From assembly GCA_006386115.1 (NCBI GenBank), contig VFIW01000024.1, positions 434,001 through 498,000 on the forward strand: a stretch of DNA of 64,000 nt, written 5' to 3'. Origin of the DNA: Globisporangium splendens. Taxonomy: Eukaryota; Oomycota; Peronosporomycetes; Pythiales; Pythiaceae. The notes under the pieces are model-generated. The model saw nothing but the letters and a program-made list of their open reading frames with translations. It ran no database searches and was not told where the DNA came from. The translations under genes were made by a program, and so were the position numbers. Below, one piece after another: positions 1 to 10,649 of the stretch. The first letter of the stretch is position 1. The number at the start of each line of letters is the position of its first letter.

Positions 1-552
1 CACCTGTCTGTTTTGTTTTATTTGTATGCACAGCCCGCATCTTTGACGAGATTAAAATGTTTGCGGAGCGAAACAACAGCAGATGAGTTGACGAATTGTA
101 CAATGAGCGCATGGATGGAGCAAACACACTTGGTGAGGGAGTTTGGGCGAACAGCAAACACAACGTGAAGCACAACAGAGCACAAGATGCGAGAAGAAAG
201 ATGAAAATGACACAAAACACAAATAACAAAATGGAGAGAAAAGAAAACTGCTTTCCAGTAATTGAACAAGACAAAAACAAAACAAAAAAGCAAAAAGCAA
301 CGAACGCTGGAGAGGAGAGAGAGAAATTTGGACGTTGCGCTGTCTCGATCGGGAGAGGCAAGTGACAACGACAACAACTCAAGAAAGGCTGCCACGTTGT
401 TCGTAAATGTGATTTTAGGCAGTGCGTAGTAAGAAGATGACGGATATAATACAGAGGGCGACATGTTTTGTTTGAGACTTTGTGCCTTGATTGTGCGTGC
501 ATGTAAAGCTCATGATGAGTATTTATGTTGTCTTTTGGTTTTCCTTTTGCGT
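1..552. other. intergenic sequence, no gene recognised
   Basis: The stretch left of the fusion gene contains only short open frames of low coding character. The longest, on the minus strand, is a Leu/Phe/Cys-rich run that resembles no family. I see no tRNA, repeat array or convincing promoter. It presumably holds the 3' flank of the minus-strand fusion gene to its right. Confidence 0.5.
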
Positions 553-3100
553 CTATGTGGAGGAGGACGAGCCTGACAGTGACGAGAAATCCACCGTGCG
601 CAGCACGTACTTTGGCTCGTCGACGATCTTCATCACGGCCTGGACGCCGTAGTCCAAGGGCACCGAGTAGATCCCGTCTAAGTTCACCTTCATATCCCAC
701 CCGAGCGACCGCATCGACACGCGGCGCACTTTCCCCCTGTGAGCATGAAAGGCAAAATACGTGAGCCTCTATTGACCTCGCATATAGCACACAAAAAAAC
801 AAACGCTTACCGTCGGAAGCGAATGTCGCCGAACGTGGCGTTAATGATCGGCTCTCGACACACAAAGCCCATGTCTAACGAGTCTTCTGGGAAAATGTTC
901 TCCTTGTTGAACCTGTACAGCATGCATGGTACAGTGAAAGTCATGTTAGTGTCAGATATCTGCAACCAATTCATTTATAAACGTACGCTTCAGTCAGCTC
1001 CGTGACCGTCTCGTTCGTGTGCGTGTGGTTCATGGCTTCCAGTACTTTGGCCACTTGCTCTCTATAAATCTGAGACTGTAGATGGCAACAACAACAATCA
1101 AGTAAATCAGCATTGCTTCATCATGATAATCCTTGATACTCAAAAGACTGCAACACGTACCGCACTGTAATGCCATGCGCTGGACCCTGTCCCCGTGCAG
1201 ACAATGATACCGCTGCTGCGCTGCGATTCGCGCTGGTGCTGGTCAATGCCGATGTTGTAGTGCGACGGGCGTGACGCGTCGCTCTCGGCGATAAACACTT
1301 CGTTGAGCGCGTATCGCGGCAGCTCGTACCAGTACCCGTCTTGGTTGACCATGCCGACGCGGATGCGGTTGCGCAGCCGCCACTGGAAATTGCCCTCCAA
1401 AAGGCGATCCAACGCATAACCGAAGCGATTGCACACATTGTCGACCTTGTAGCAGCACAGATTGCCCTCGCTGCGCGCCGGGTCCGTGTTGATCCCAGCG
1501 ACCGGAATCGGCGTGTTCACGAAACTCGCAGCCTTGAGAAACGTGCCGTCGCCGCCCGCCGAGAACACCATGTCCGAGCCCTCGATCGCTTCGTGCGTCA
1601 GCTGATTCGCTGGCACGACTTTGACCTCAATTCCTTTTTCTTTCAAGCTGAATCGGTGAATGCGCGAAATTCGATTAGGACAAAGTGAATTTGTGCACAG
1701 ACAGGTTAGTCAGTAAGATGCTAAATACCTGGTCGTGATGTCTTCCACGGCTGCGATATGGTGGTCGTGACTCGCCTTCAATCGGTCGTACACAAACCCT
1801 CGCATTGACATTTGCTTTCGCAGCGCCTCCCTATACAAATCACACGGGTAAGCACGCTAAAACAACAAACAAACGCCATAACTTCTACCTACCCGGTGTT
1901 GCCGTGGAGCTCGCATTCGTGCTGGAAGCGCGAGGTTTTGTTCACAACGACCACCTTTCGCAAATTCAGCAGTGGCTTCGCTGGCAGCAGTGCAGGCGGG
2001 TACACGACTTCGCCCGCGGCATTTGCTGTGTGGATTTCGTCGTCCGATGGATCGTCGATGGGACCAATGCCTCCTGTGGGTAGGAAATTCGTCTTCTTCT
2101 GCGCGGAAGTGCGCGGGCTAGTCTGCTGATACGTTTTCTCAATGTACTCCTCCGAGACGATCATTCGCGGCACGCGCTCAGCAATCGCGAGCAGCATCTC
2201 GTTGTCGTACACGGGCCGTTCGATCTTCATCCAGCCCTTGGGGCTGAGCTTTTCGTTCCACGGACACACCGAGCGCATGTGCGTAAAATACGGCGCCATC
2301 TCGCCTGTCTGCGGATCCCTGCGCGTGTAGTGCAGGATGTGGCCGTTGTGGATCTGGTCGACCATCTGTCCAGACTCCTGGAGTTCGTGGAACGTGTCCT
2401 GCGGCATGCGCTCCAGTCGCGTGCGCATGGCCCACATGACTTCGCCATGGCACACGACGATCGCCTTCTTGTCGGCGCACTCGCGGTGCAGCACGCACAG
2501 CAAACGGTCTGCGCGCTGCGCTACGGCTGCGAGCGATTCACCTCCCGGAGGCGCGTAATAGAACCGATCTAGGTCGCGTCGGCGCAACTCGTCCTGCATC
2601 TTGATCATCCGTTGCTGCTCCGACATCAGATCCATTTGGCCCCAATCGCGTTCGCGGATGAGCATCTCAGCGTACCACTTTGCATCGGGCAGTCCCATAC
2701 GTCCCGCAGTCTCCATCGCGCGTAGGTATTCCGACACGAGGTATCGATCAAACTGGACCAAGCCGTTCTTCTTGAGCCACTCGCCCGCAGCGACAGCCTG
2801 GCGGCGACCGCGGTCCGTGAGCCGCCAATTGCAGCTGTGACGGTGCTGGAACTCGCCGTAGAAGAGGCTGTCGTCGCCGTCGATGGAGCGCTGGCGCGCG
2901 ACGTTGCCCTCGCTCTCGCCATGGCGGATGAGCACGAGGTCCGCGAGTCGCGGTGCCTCGAAGTGGTGCAGACCGCGCGCCTGCTGCGTGAAGGCGGCAA
3001 AGGGCGGGAGGGCGGACGCAGCAGCCGAAGACGCGATGGACGCCATGCGGCGGCGTGGCCGCTTGACGCACGCCCCGCTGCGCAGGAGCGACATGTACAT
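553..3100 (-). CDS. histidine phosphatase-NAD kinase (NADK2-type) fusion protein
   Basis: Six exons (3100-1893, 1830-1729, 1647-1161, 1075-987, 912-811, 736-553) join in frame to 723 residues. Residues 1-45 are Arg/Ser/Ala-rich, like a mitochondrial presequence. Residues 53-250 form a phosphoglycerate-mutase-type histidine phosphatase, with the RHGES motif at 59-63 (catalytic His60) and a second His at 218 in VVCHGE. From about residue 383 the chain becomes an NAD kinase of the mitochondrial NADK2 class: KVVVVNKTSRF, GGDGT at 468-472 (ATP/NAD site), NTDPARSEG, ALNEVFIAES and CTGTGSSAW. NADK2 enzymes phosphorylate NAD+ to NADP+. The substrate of the phosphatase half is unknown. The junction lies inside one uninterrupted 1.2-kb exon, so it is not a gene-merging artefact of splice prediction. 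The first ATG was chosen because it precedes the targeting-like segment. Confidence 0.85.
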
Positions 3101-3203
3101 GGCGGCGCTGGCAAATGGTGGAGTGTGGTGGCGCGCTTGTGCTTTGCGACGTGGGGCAGCCGCGAGATTCGAGGGAGACGACCGTCACTCTGCCGGGGTA
3201 CTG

Positions 3204-3211
3204 TATTTATA
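3204..3211 (-). promoter_or_regulatory. TATA-like box of the phosphatase-NADK gene
   Basis: Read on the minus strand this is TATAAATA preceded by C, about 104 bp upstream of the fusion-gene ATG. The same octamer occurs about 115 bp upstream of the isoaspartate methyltransferase ATG. Oomycete promoters often lack TATA boxes, so function is a guess from sequence and position. Confidence 0.35.
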
Positions 3212-3778
3212 GGACGAGTGTAACTGAAGAGCGTGTGCTCACAAGCACAGTATAAGGGCACATATTCAAATAATTAGGCCAAAAGAGGTAACTATGGAAT
3301 TGAGATTGTAGACAGTTGTGGACAGAAGGGGCATGTATCAGAACGAACAAACGAGTTGTGCTGTGGCTTGACGAGTCGTTATTTGTCGATAGTTTGTGAA
3401 AGAGAATCTCTAATGGAGTGTGCTTGGCGACATCCGCTTTTTTTTTGGTGCGAAACGTAACCGGCTGTCGGGGACATGAACGACAGCGACAACAACACAC
3501 AAAACGCAACAGGTTACACTGCGCACACTGACTGAGAAATACTCCAGCTCGCGCACATTAGTGGCTGACTGTTATGACAGAGCTGCGACTCGCAGGTGCC
3601 AATGTGGGGATGTCGCGTCGCACTGTGCAGTTCAGACGACGCGAGTGATACGTAGAAACGCAGGTGACGCTTGCAGCGTAACCACCAATCCCAAGCTGGT
3701 TTGTAGGTTCGCGCAACCCATTTGTTGTTCGCAACAAAGATCAATTAGGTTCGCAATGCGCAGACGCGTACTTAACAC
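3212..3778. other. divergent intergenic region
   Basis: This is the head-to-head spacer between the minus-strand fusion gene and the plus-strand EF-hand gene. It should hold both promoters. Small open frames occur on both strands, but none has recognisable motifs or good coding character. Confidence 0.5.
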
Positions 3779-6700
3779 ATGTTTCCGATCTTCAGAAGGC
3801 ACCAAATGCAACCTTTCCCCATGCCCAGCGGTAGCAACGCGGGTCTTCATAACGCGCAGCATGCGCCTGGTGCTAACAGCTATACTACGACCGCTGATAG
3901 ACGTTTGTGCGGCAGTAGTAGCGCTCATGTGCGACACGTTGAATCGAGTCTCGACGCGACGTTTGCGCTGCTGAACGACGTGCGCGCGCAGAGCTTCGCG
4001 CTGCAGCTCAAGCTGCGCAACAGCCTCCCGATGCGCTGGTCCGACAATGCGTTCGTGATGCAGCGGCTGCCTCTAAGGACAGCAACAGACGCGAGTAGTA
4101 AGACCACGACTGCTGCCCCATGGAAGCCACGCATGCGTGCGGTGGACGAGTATCTGCACGCTCCGGACACGCAAAGGGAGCATGATGATGGCGATTTCAT
4201 GACGAGTGACGTGTACGATCCGCTATTGAGTGAACTAGGCAACAATAATGCGGATTGGAACCGCCAGCGCTACCGAAGACGCGTGGAGTGGGACGTCGCA
4301 CGACGCATCGCGCGCATCGATCGCGAGTTGCAGAAATTGTCTCCTGAGCAGCGCTTTTGGAACAAGAATCGTCGCAGCATGCAACAACAAGAGCAGCAGA
4401 AGCAACGTCTGCGACAGCAGCAGGAGCAAGACCAACTGCGAGTTTCCCCCATGGCACGCACGCGCGCGACGACAACTGAAGAGTCTACGGAGAAATCACG
4501 AAACGTGAGTGCGGAGACATCACTGCAGCCATTGGAACCAAAGCGCGTGGTTAAAGACACTCAGAAACCATCGCATCGCCTTGTGAGCCCAGCGTCAAAA
4601 CGTCAGAGCGACAGCTCAACAACTTCTTTGGAGTCAAAGCTCAAGCCGCGAGAAGAGAAAGAAACCTATTCCAGTAGGGACCTGCAGAAGGCTGCTGCAC
4701 CAAGAACGAAGCACCGAGATGGTGGAGACAAGTCGAGTCGCGTGCCAGAAGTACAAGAGACGCTCAAGACGCTGCGATCAGCAGCGGAACCGACAAAAGT
4801 CGTCACAGCTGCTAGGAGTAGTAGTATCGGATCTCATTCCAGCCAATCAGTTGCAATCGTGGAAGCTGGCGAATCGGTACCAGTGATGTTAGATGCTTCG
4901 CGCGATACGGAGTCCAAGGCAGCAGCAAACGCAGATCCAGTACACGGCCTTTCAGAAGACGTGCCAGCCCCTGCAATTAAAGAACCACCATGTGCGCGTG
5001 TAGATCTCTCCCTCTTTGATCCACTCAACGACGATTCGCTCAACGACGCAGAAGCTTCGAAGGAGAACGCGCAACTTGATGGGGGCCACAGCACGCGACG
5101 TCCTCGACAGAGCGACAACTCAAAGAGCGCAGCGGTGACATCGACCCTCGGGAGACGGCAAGCGCTCTCAGAGTATCGAAGTGGACCTTGTCTCGCGTTG
5201 TATGGTCCTCCTCCAGTAGTTTCCACGACTGGTGACTCACGCCACCAGCGCCGTCGTCAACTGAACAGCGACGTGCTGCGTCGCCTCTTTAGCGACTTGG
5301 ACACCGATCGCGACGGCCACTTGAACCGAATCGAGACGTGCATGGCGCTGCATCGGCTCCAGATCTCGGTCCCGGCGTCAATGATTGCGTCGTTCTTCCG
5401 TCGTGTCCATGATGAAGACACACACGATAACAAGCAACCGACAAAACGAGGTAACGTGGATTCCAGGATGCGGTATGAGCCGCTGCGCGAGGTGATCAAT
5501 TACAAACAGTTTGTGGCGTTTGTGACTGCGGCAAACGAGCACCAAAGCAGTACGAAGCAGCAGAGCCATGCAATAGTGAGGCCATCACGTGAACCATCCG
5601 CAGCAGCAACACGGGCGAATGAGGCTCCAGCTGTGGCTCCAACGACTCCGCCAATAAAAAGCATGATACCTTTCACCACTGAGCCCGTGACTACCCAGTA
5701 CGTGCTGGATGAAACACCCGAAGTGGAACGAATCGAGCAACGCGTGCTCGCTGACCTTCCTGATTTTGTCCTCAGCAAGCTTCTGTCGGAGGAAAATGAC
5801 CAGCAACTAGCAAGAAATGCCCGTTTGTCACTTGATGTGGTGCGGAAGAGTCTGGGAAAATGGCTTCCACGCGATTCCATCGGCGAAAAGGTGCGTCACA
5901 ACGTTTTGGTTTTGGCTATCTGTGATTGTCCATTTTCCTGGAAGCAAAGCAGTGCTGATTGCTTATTGTATGTGCTATTGTTTCTCTAGTTGGTGCAGCA
6001 GATCGCGCAGGAGCTGCTGCGCGAGCATCTGGAAAGAGAAGCTGTGCTGCGAAAGCCACACGGTGGCAACGGCAATGGAGATGGCGATGACGATCGCAGT
6101 GGATTGAGACGCGCCGCAGCGTATTTCGAAGCGCGACCGCTGGCACCAGCTGACGAAGACGACACTCTCACCAACGACGAAGAAGCAGTGGACAGCGGTG
6201 GCTTGAATACTTGGTTCCACGCCCTCAGCGAAGAGCAAGTTTCGGGATTGGTCCACGAGATCTTGAAAGAAAAGAAAACACTGCCTGCACGGGCGATGGA
6301 CGCTTTCAACGAAGTTAGTGACGACGACATTTCATCGCCAACAAACGAGGCTATTCCTCGTACAGAGAAACCAAACGATATCGTAGAGAGCACCACGTTG
6401 GTGCTGGAGGATAAAGAGACGGATGTGATCGACTTCCTCTCGACGCATATCGGAATGGTTGCTGAAAAGGCAACCCAAGCAGTCGAAGAAGAAGCAGATA
6501 CGTCGTGCTTGGATGCTTCTACTCGCGCACAAGACTTAATACTAAAGCCGCGAGTGGAAACACTGCAGGAGATCGTACAGCATGGACCGACCGATGAAGC
6601 ACCCAGGACTAGTGCGAGAGATCAGATCACGACTCGCACGCATCTCACCGACGCAATTCTTCGTCCAAGTGGCCAGCAGGACCGTGTGGATGCAAAATTT

Positions 6701-7575
6701 CAAGTACCAGCGATGCGGTTGTCTAACTTGACCATTCTCCGACGGCTGCGACAAGAGCGGAAACGCGCAGTTGCCTCGAAGGCAGCAATTCCTTTTGGTG
6801 CAAAGCCACTAGAGACTGACGCAAGTAAACTTGTTCGAGCCTCGACACCGTCTGAGCGAAGCCAAGCACCTGCGCGGAACGCCGTTAGTGATGATGATCA
6901 GAGTTCGAGCTCGCTTGATGTAGAAGACACCGCTGAAGAGGAGGAGACTCTGCTCCCGCACACTCTGATGATTGAGAAAAAATTGCTCGTTGACTTAGAC
7001 GGCGTCAAACCGTTCGAGCGGAGCGACAGCGTAAGTAGCTCCAGCCGTTCCCTTGTTGATAGCAGTGTGGAAGGAAGCAGCAGTAGCCGCTTATTTGCAG
7101 AGCTCATCCTTCCGAAGCGACAGCAAAGACGGAAGTGCAGGACCAGCAAACACGATCGATCTGCCAGCAGCAGTGAAGATCGGAGTTCCGTTGATAGCGA
7201 CGATCTATCGGAAGGTGAGCTAGACAAGAACCGCATGTCGTTGGACTTGAGCGATGGTGAGATCTACGGCGCTGCAAGAAATCGCGTCGTGCGTCAAAAG
7301 AACAGACGCGTGTTCACTGGAACAGGTACCAGTGACGAGTCATTTAGCGACTCGCGGAGTTCGATCGAGTCCGGTGAACTTCTACCCATTGTAAGTACCT
7401 TTTGAATGTTCAACTTTCTCACTTCGTGCAAACTTTCATACTCAGCTTACTCACACACTGACATTGTTCATCGCTGACATAGACAAAACTGCGCACTGAT
7501 CATCGACAAAGCGTGCTCCATCAGAGCAGCTCTTCCGTCGAATCGGGCGAAGTAGAAGACGGCGCGTTCTCGTGA
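3779..7575 (+). CDS. large EF-hand protein of unknown function
   Basis: Three exons (3779-5890, 5990-7390, 7483-7575) give about 1201 residues. The only clear domain is one canonical calcium-binding EF-hand loop at residues 508-519 (DTDRDGHLNRIE), with acidic ligands at positions 1, 3, 5 and 12. A Gln/Arg-rich coiled coil lies near residues 175-220. The rest is mostly Ser/Arg/Glu-rich and probably disordered, with a more ordered hydrophobic stretch around residues 650-720 across the first intron. The chosen ATG is the first in the long frame, and an upstream non-coding exon is possible. The protein could be a cytoskeletal or basal-body scaffold, but no motif proves this. Its stop codon lies 3 bp from the stop of the convergent gene, so the two transcripts must overlap. 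Confidence 0.75.
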
Positions 7576-7578
7576 GCA

Positions 7579-8608
7579 TCACACTTCCAGAGAGGCTTCT
7601 TCCTCGTCATCGGCGACTTCGTTTTCCTCAGCGCTCTCGAATTCTTCAAGCTTGTGCATCTTGCCTTCGCGCAGCACTTCGGCAATTTTCGCGGCTGAAG
7701 ACGGCCCAATACCTGAAGTTTTCTTTGCTTGTGCACCAGAACGCAGCGGTTCGTCTGTATTGCGAATGATTTTAGCGACGTTCATCCTTGAAGCTCTCCG
7801 CCGATCGTCGCCATGCTTCAGTTCGTAGCCATCGAGCTTGACAAACTCCTCGGTCAGTTCCTCGTTCTCGGGATTTTCCGCTGGGTTCCGCTCGATGATC
7901 CTGTTAATTCGAGACTTCGGAGGTTGGTGACGAGTCGATTGGTGCTGCTTCTGCGACTCGGTGGTCTCCTTCTTTGACGACTGGTGATTCGTGGGTGATG
8001 GCTGCTTCTGAGGCTCGTTCTTTGACCCTGTCTGTTGGTCCGAGTTTGGAGATTTAGAGGGATCTCGTTGTGAGGTTTCCGGTGAAACTTTAGGGGAAAA
8101 TGTGGACAATGACGCCAGACTTACACTGCATGCACCAGACGGTTGCGGTGCAATCGTTGCGGGGCTCTTTGGTTTCATTCCGCGCTTTTGTCGACGCCGT
8201 CTTTTGGTTTCTTCGTCTTGCTGGTGCTGGATCCACACGGGGTCGACGCCAAAGATCTGCTTGAGCTCATCTAACGCATCGTTGAGATGGAGCTGGTGAC
8301 ACAAAAGGAGATTTTGTCAAGGCTTTGATGGCGCAAGCGATGCAACACGCACAACGCAGTACCTTGCCATTTTGCCTCGAATGGCGAAGCGCTTTGCTAG
8401 CCTCGTACAAGCCATCAAACGTATCCTGGTCACACGACAATATTGGGGAAACTCGTGCGTCAAACTCACTGAAAGTGCAATCAGCAGACACACATTTGGG
8501 CAAGTTGAAAGACAAACAAGAACGACGCACGATCGGGAGCTGAATGTGCGCTTCCCGGCATTTGACCATCAGGTCGGCGAGTGCACGTTGCGCTTGCCGC
8601 AGGTTCAT
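7579..8608 (-). CDS. HhH-domain protein A (DNA polymerase beta lyase-like fold)
   Basis: Three exons (8608-8531, 8464-8363, 8292-7579) give about 297 residues. Residues 200-280 match the N-terminal 8-kDa helix-hairpin-helix domain of DNA polymerase beta/lambda: NEEL, LDGYELKHGDDRRRAS, IRSGAQAKK-like spacing, GIGPSSAAKI and LREGKMHKLEEF. No polymerase domain follows; the chain ends in a short acidic tail. The N-terminal 60 residues (MNLRQAQRALADLMVKC...) are shared with the next gene, and residues 80-195 are Ser/Gln/Lys-rich linker. In polymerase beta this domain binds gapped DNA and removes 5'-dRP by a Lys nucleophile; whether this protein is catalytic is unknown. The exon 2 acceptor (GTGAG) is atypical, and was chosen because it keeps frame and agrees with the paralogue. 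Confidence 0.75.
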
Positions 8609-8936
8609 GGCTGCTGGGTTGCTTGGAAAACCCGTGTGCGTGTATTTTGCGTTTTTTGCCAAGACAATGAATGGCGCGAACGCAAACCAGAGTCCACTCT
8701 CGGTGTGTTTCTTGTGGCGGTTGGGTGCGACAGTATGCGACAGGAGCAGCCAGTAAATGCAACGTTAAAACAACCGCCACAAGCAAAACAGCAACGGGGT
8801 CAAGCTCCCAACTTTGTTCAACAAGGAGCGGCCATTTTTCTAATCAATACTCCCTAAATGCGAATTGCGATACAAAAATTTCACGCCACTGCAAACTGTT
8901 ACACGACACCAACAATAATGCACCACATCCTTCCTA

Positions 8937-10127
8937 CTACTTGGACGTCTTTCTCTTCTTATAACGAGTCGGACTTTCATCTTCTTCGTCCTCATCTTCG
9001 TCGCCTTCTTCCTCACGATACTCCTCCTCCTCTTCTTCATCTCCTTCTTCTCCCTCCTCCTCTTCGTCACTGTCTCCATCGTACACTACATCGCTCGCGG
9101 GCTGTGAATCCGTCTCGGCTCCATCCTTACTGGGCTGCTTCTGTGCGCCGTCGTCACTACGCTGTGGCTTATGGGTTTCCGCGCTTCTCGCGGCGCTTTC
9201 CACGTCTTCCTCCGAGATCTCCTCTTCATCTTCTTTCGCCTTGACTTTTGTGTCTTTTGGAAGATCTTGGACATCGGCACCATACCCTTTCAATACCCCA
9301 GAGAGACCCTGGTGCAGCAGTACGTCGATCTTTTCGGCTACCGACGCGCCAATGCGGTCCAACCGCTTTGCCTGCGCACCTGATTTGATCACTTCCATGG
9401 TGTCGTGAAGCTGCTTCGCTGCGCGCATCCGCGCAACGCCGCGCTGCGAGTGCCCTGTGTGGAGCTCGTACTCTCCCAGCTGCACGAGCTGGTCCACAAG
9501 TCGTTGGTTCTCGGGACGCTTGGCCGGCGTGGCGGTGATCTCACCTTGGATCCTCTGGTGCTTCTTGGCAGTCGGCGAGTGGGTACTCCCACGTGCCGCA
9601 GCGCCAGCATGCGCCGCGTTCGAACACATGCGCTTGCGTGGACTCGGCGCAGTCGCAGGGTCTTCCGTCTCGCCTTCGTCGGCCGGCGCACTCTTGCGCT
9701 TCTCATGCGACGACTGCCTGCCGAACCGACCGACAGTTCGAAACCCGCACTTTGTTTTCATGGCGTCCAGTGCAGTCTCCAACTGCGACTTTCGCTGCAC
9801 ATAACCGAACGACCACATTCATTGGAGTCAAACCATTGTCAACACGTGCATGCGGCCATGCGAAATGGACATGTTTCGTACCATTTCATGCTTCATCTCG
9901 CTGCGGAGACACTCGATCGCCACGGTAATGCTCTCTAGCGGATCCTGTGCGCGTACGCGGAGACAGTGGCATAGTTGCACACCCTCATTAAGCTTTTCTA
10001 AAACAACGAAGCTACCAGTGATTCGTTCACTCGGTTGCCGCGATTATACCTGGGACAGAGCGACGTCCTGCTCTTCGCATCTCATAAGCAGGTCCGAGAG
10101 GATCGCCTGCGCCTGCTTCAGATTCAT
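8937..10127 (-). CDS. HhH-domain protein B, tandem paralogue of A
   Basis: Three exons (10127-10050, 9992-9882, 9794-8937) give about 348 residues. The first exon is 78 nt, identical in length to that of gene A, and encodes the same start (MNLKQAQAILSDLLMRC). Residues 158-233 hold the polymerase beta-type HhH domain: NQRLVDQLVQLGEYELHTG, SGAQAKRLDRIGASVAEKI. The C-terminal 100 residues are almost solid Asp/Glu before a basic end (RYKKRKTSK), suggesting a histone- or chromatin-interacting tail and a nuclear signal. It lies 328 bp upstream of gene A on the same strand, so the pair arose by tandem duplication. The middle acceptor (AAAAG) is weak, but is the one that preserves reading frame. Function is inferred only as nuclear DNA binding or repair. 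Confidence 0.75.
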
Positions 10128-10649
10128 TCTGCGCGCGTCTTCGTCCTGCGTCTTGTTCCTGCACACGTGTCTTTCTCTCTTTGTATGTAGCTCTGCGCAG
10201 GCGCGAGCAGCTCCGCGCGATGCCTGTGCTCCATTGCGTCACCACATGTGGCGGTTGAAGATGCGACCGCGAACTTAACGTCTCTCCACCACATCACACA
10301 CGTAAGTTCGCATCGTCGACTTAGTGCAACCACACTCTGTCAACTCAAGTCTTTCACCCACAACCGCACAAAGAATTGGCGCGAAAGCAACTCTTCCCTG
10401 TTTTGGGCTGAGCAATGAAGATCTACCTTGTTTCGCGAAAGTGAGGTTCAAATTTCAAAATCTGCCCTTCAGACTGGCTGGTCACATTCGTCAGTCACAC
10501 ACTCACACAGCACAACGCCAAACGCGTGGAATCTTTGGGCGGCGGAAGGCGCGAAGAGCAGCAGTTCCCATTCGCCACTCTACACACACCACACAAGAGC
10601 AGAGACAACGGAGGCGAACGCACCGGCAGAGAACAGCAAGGACGCAGAG
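10128..10649. other. divergent intergenic region
   Basis: Spacer between HhH gene B (-) and the NuSAP-like gene (+). The frame of the latter stays open back to 10428, so part of this may be coding if an upstream ATG is used. It is otherwise likely a shared promoter and 5' leaders rich in CACA repeats. Confidence 0.45.

Noticed and set aside
18..464. 148-codon minus-strand frame at the left edge
   Set aside because: Phe/Leu/Cys/Val-rich with no domain, no splice partner and overlapping alternative frames; it looks like AT-rich non-coding DNA.
553..3100. Two separate genes, a histidine phosphatase and an NAD kinase
   Set aside because: No stop codon separates them. The first kinase strand is encoded in the same exon as the phosphatase, and the next exon joins in frame at a good GT-AG intron.
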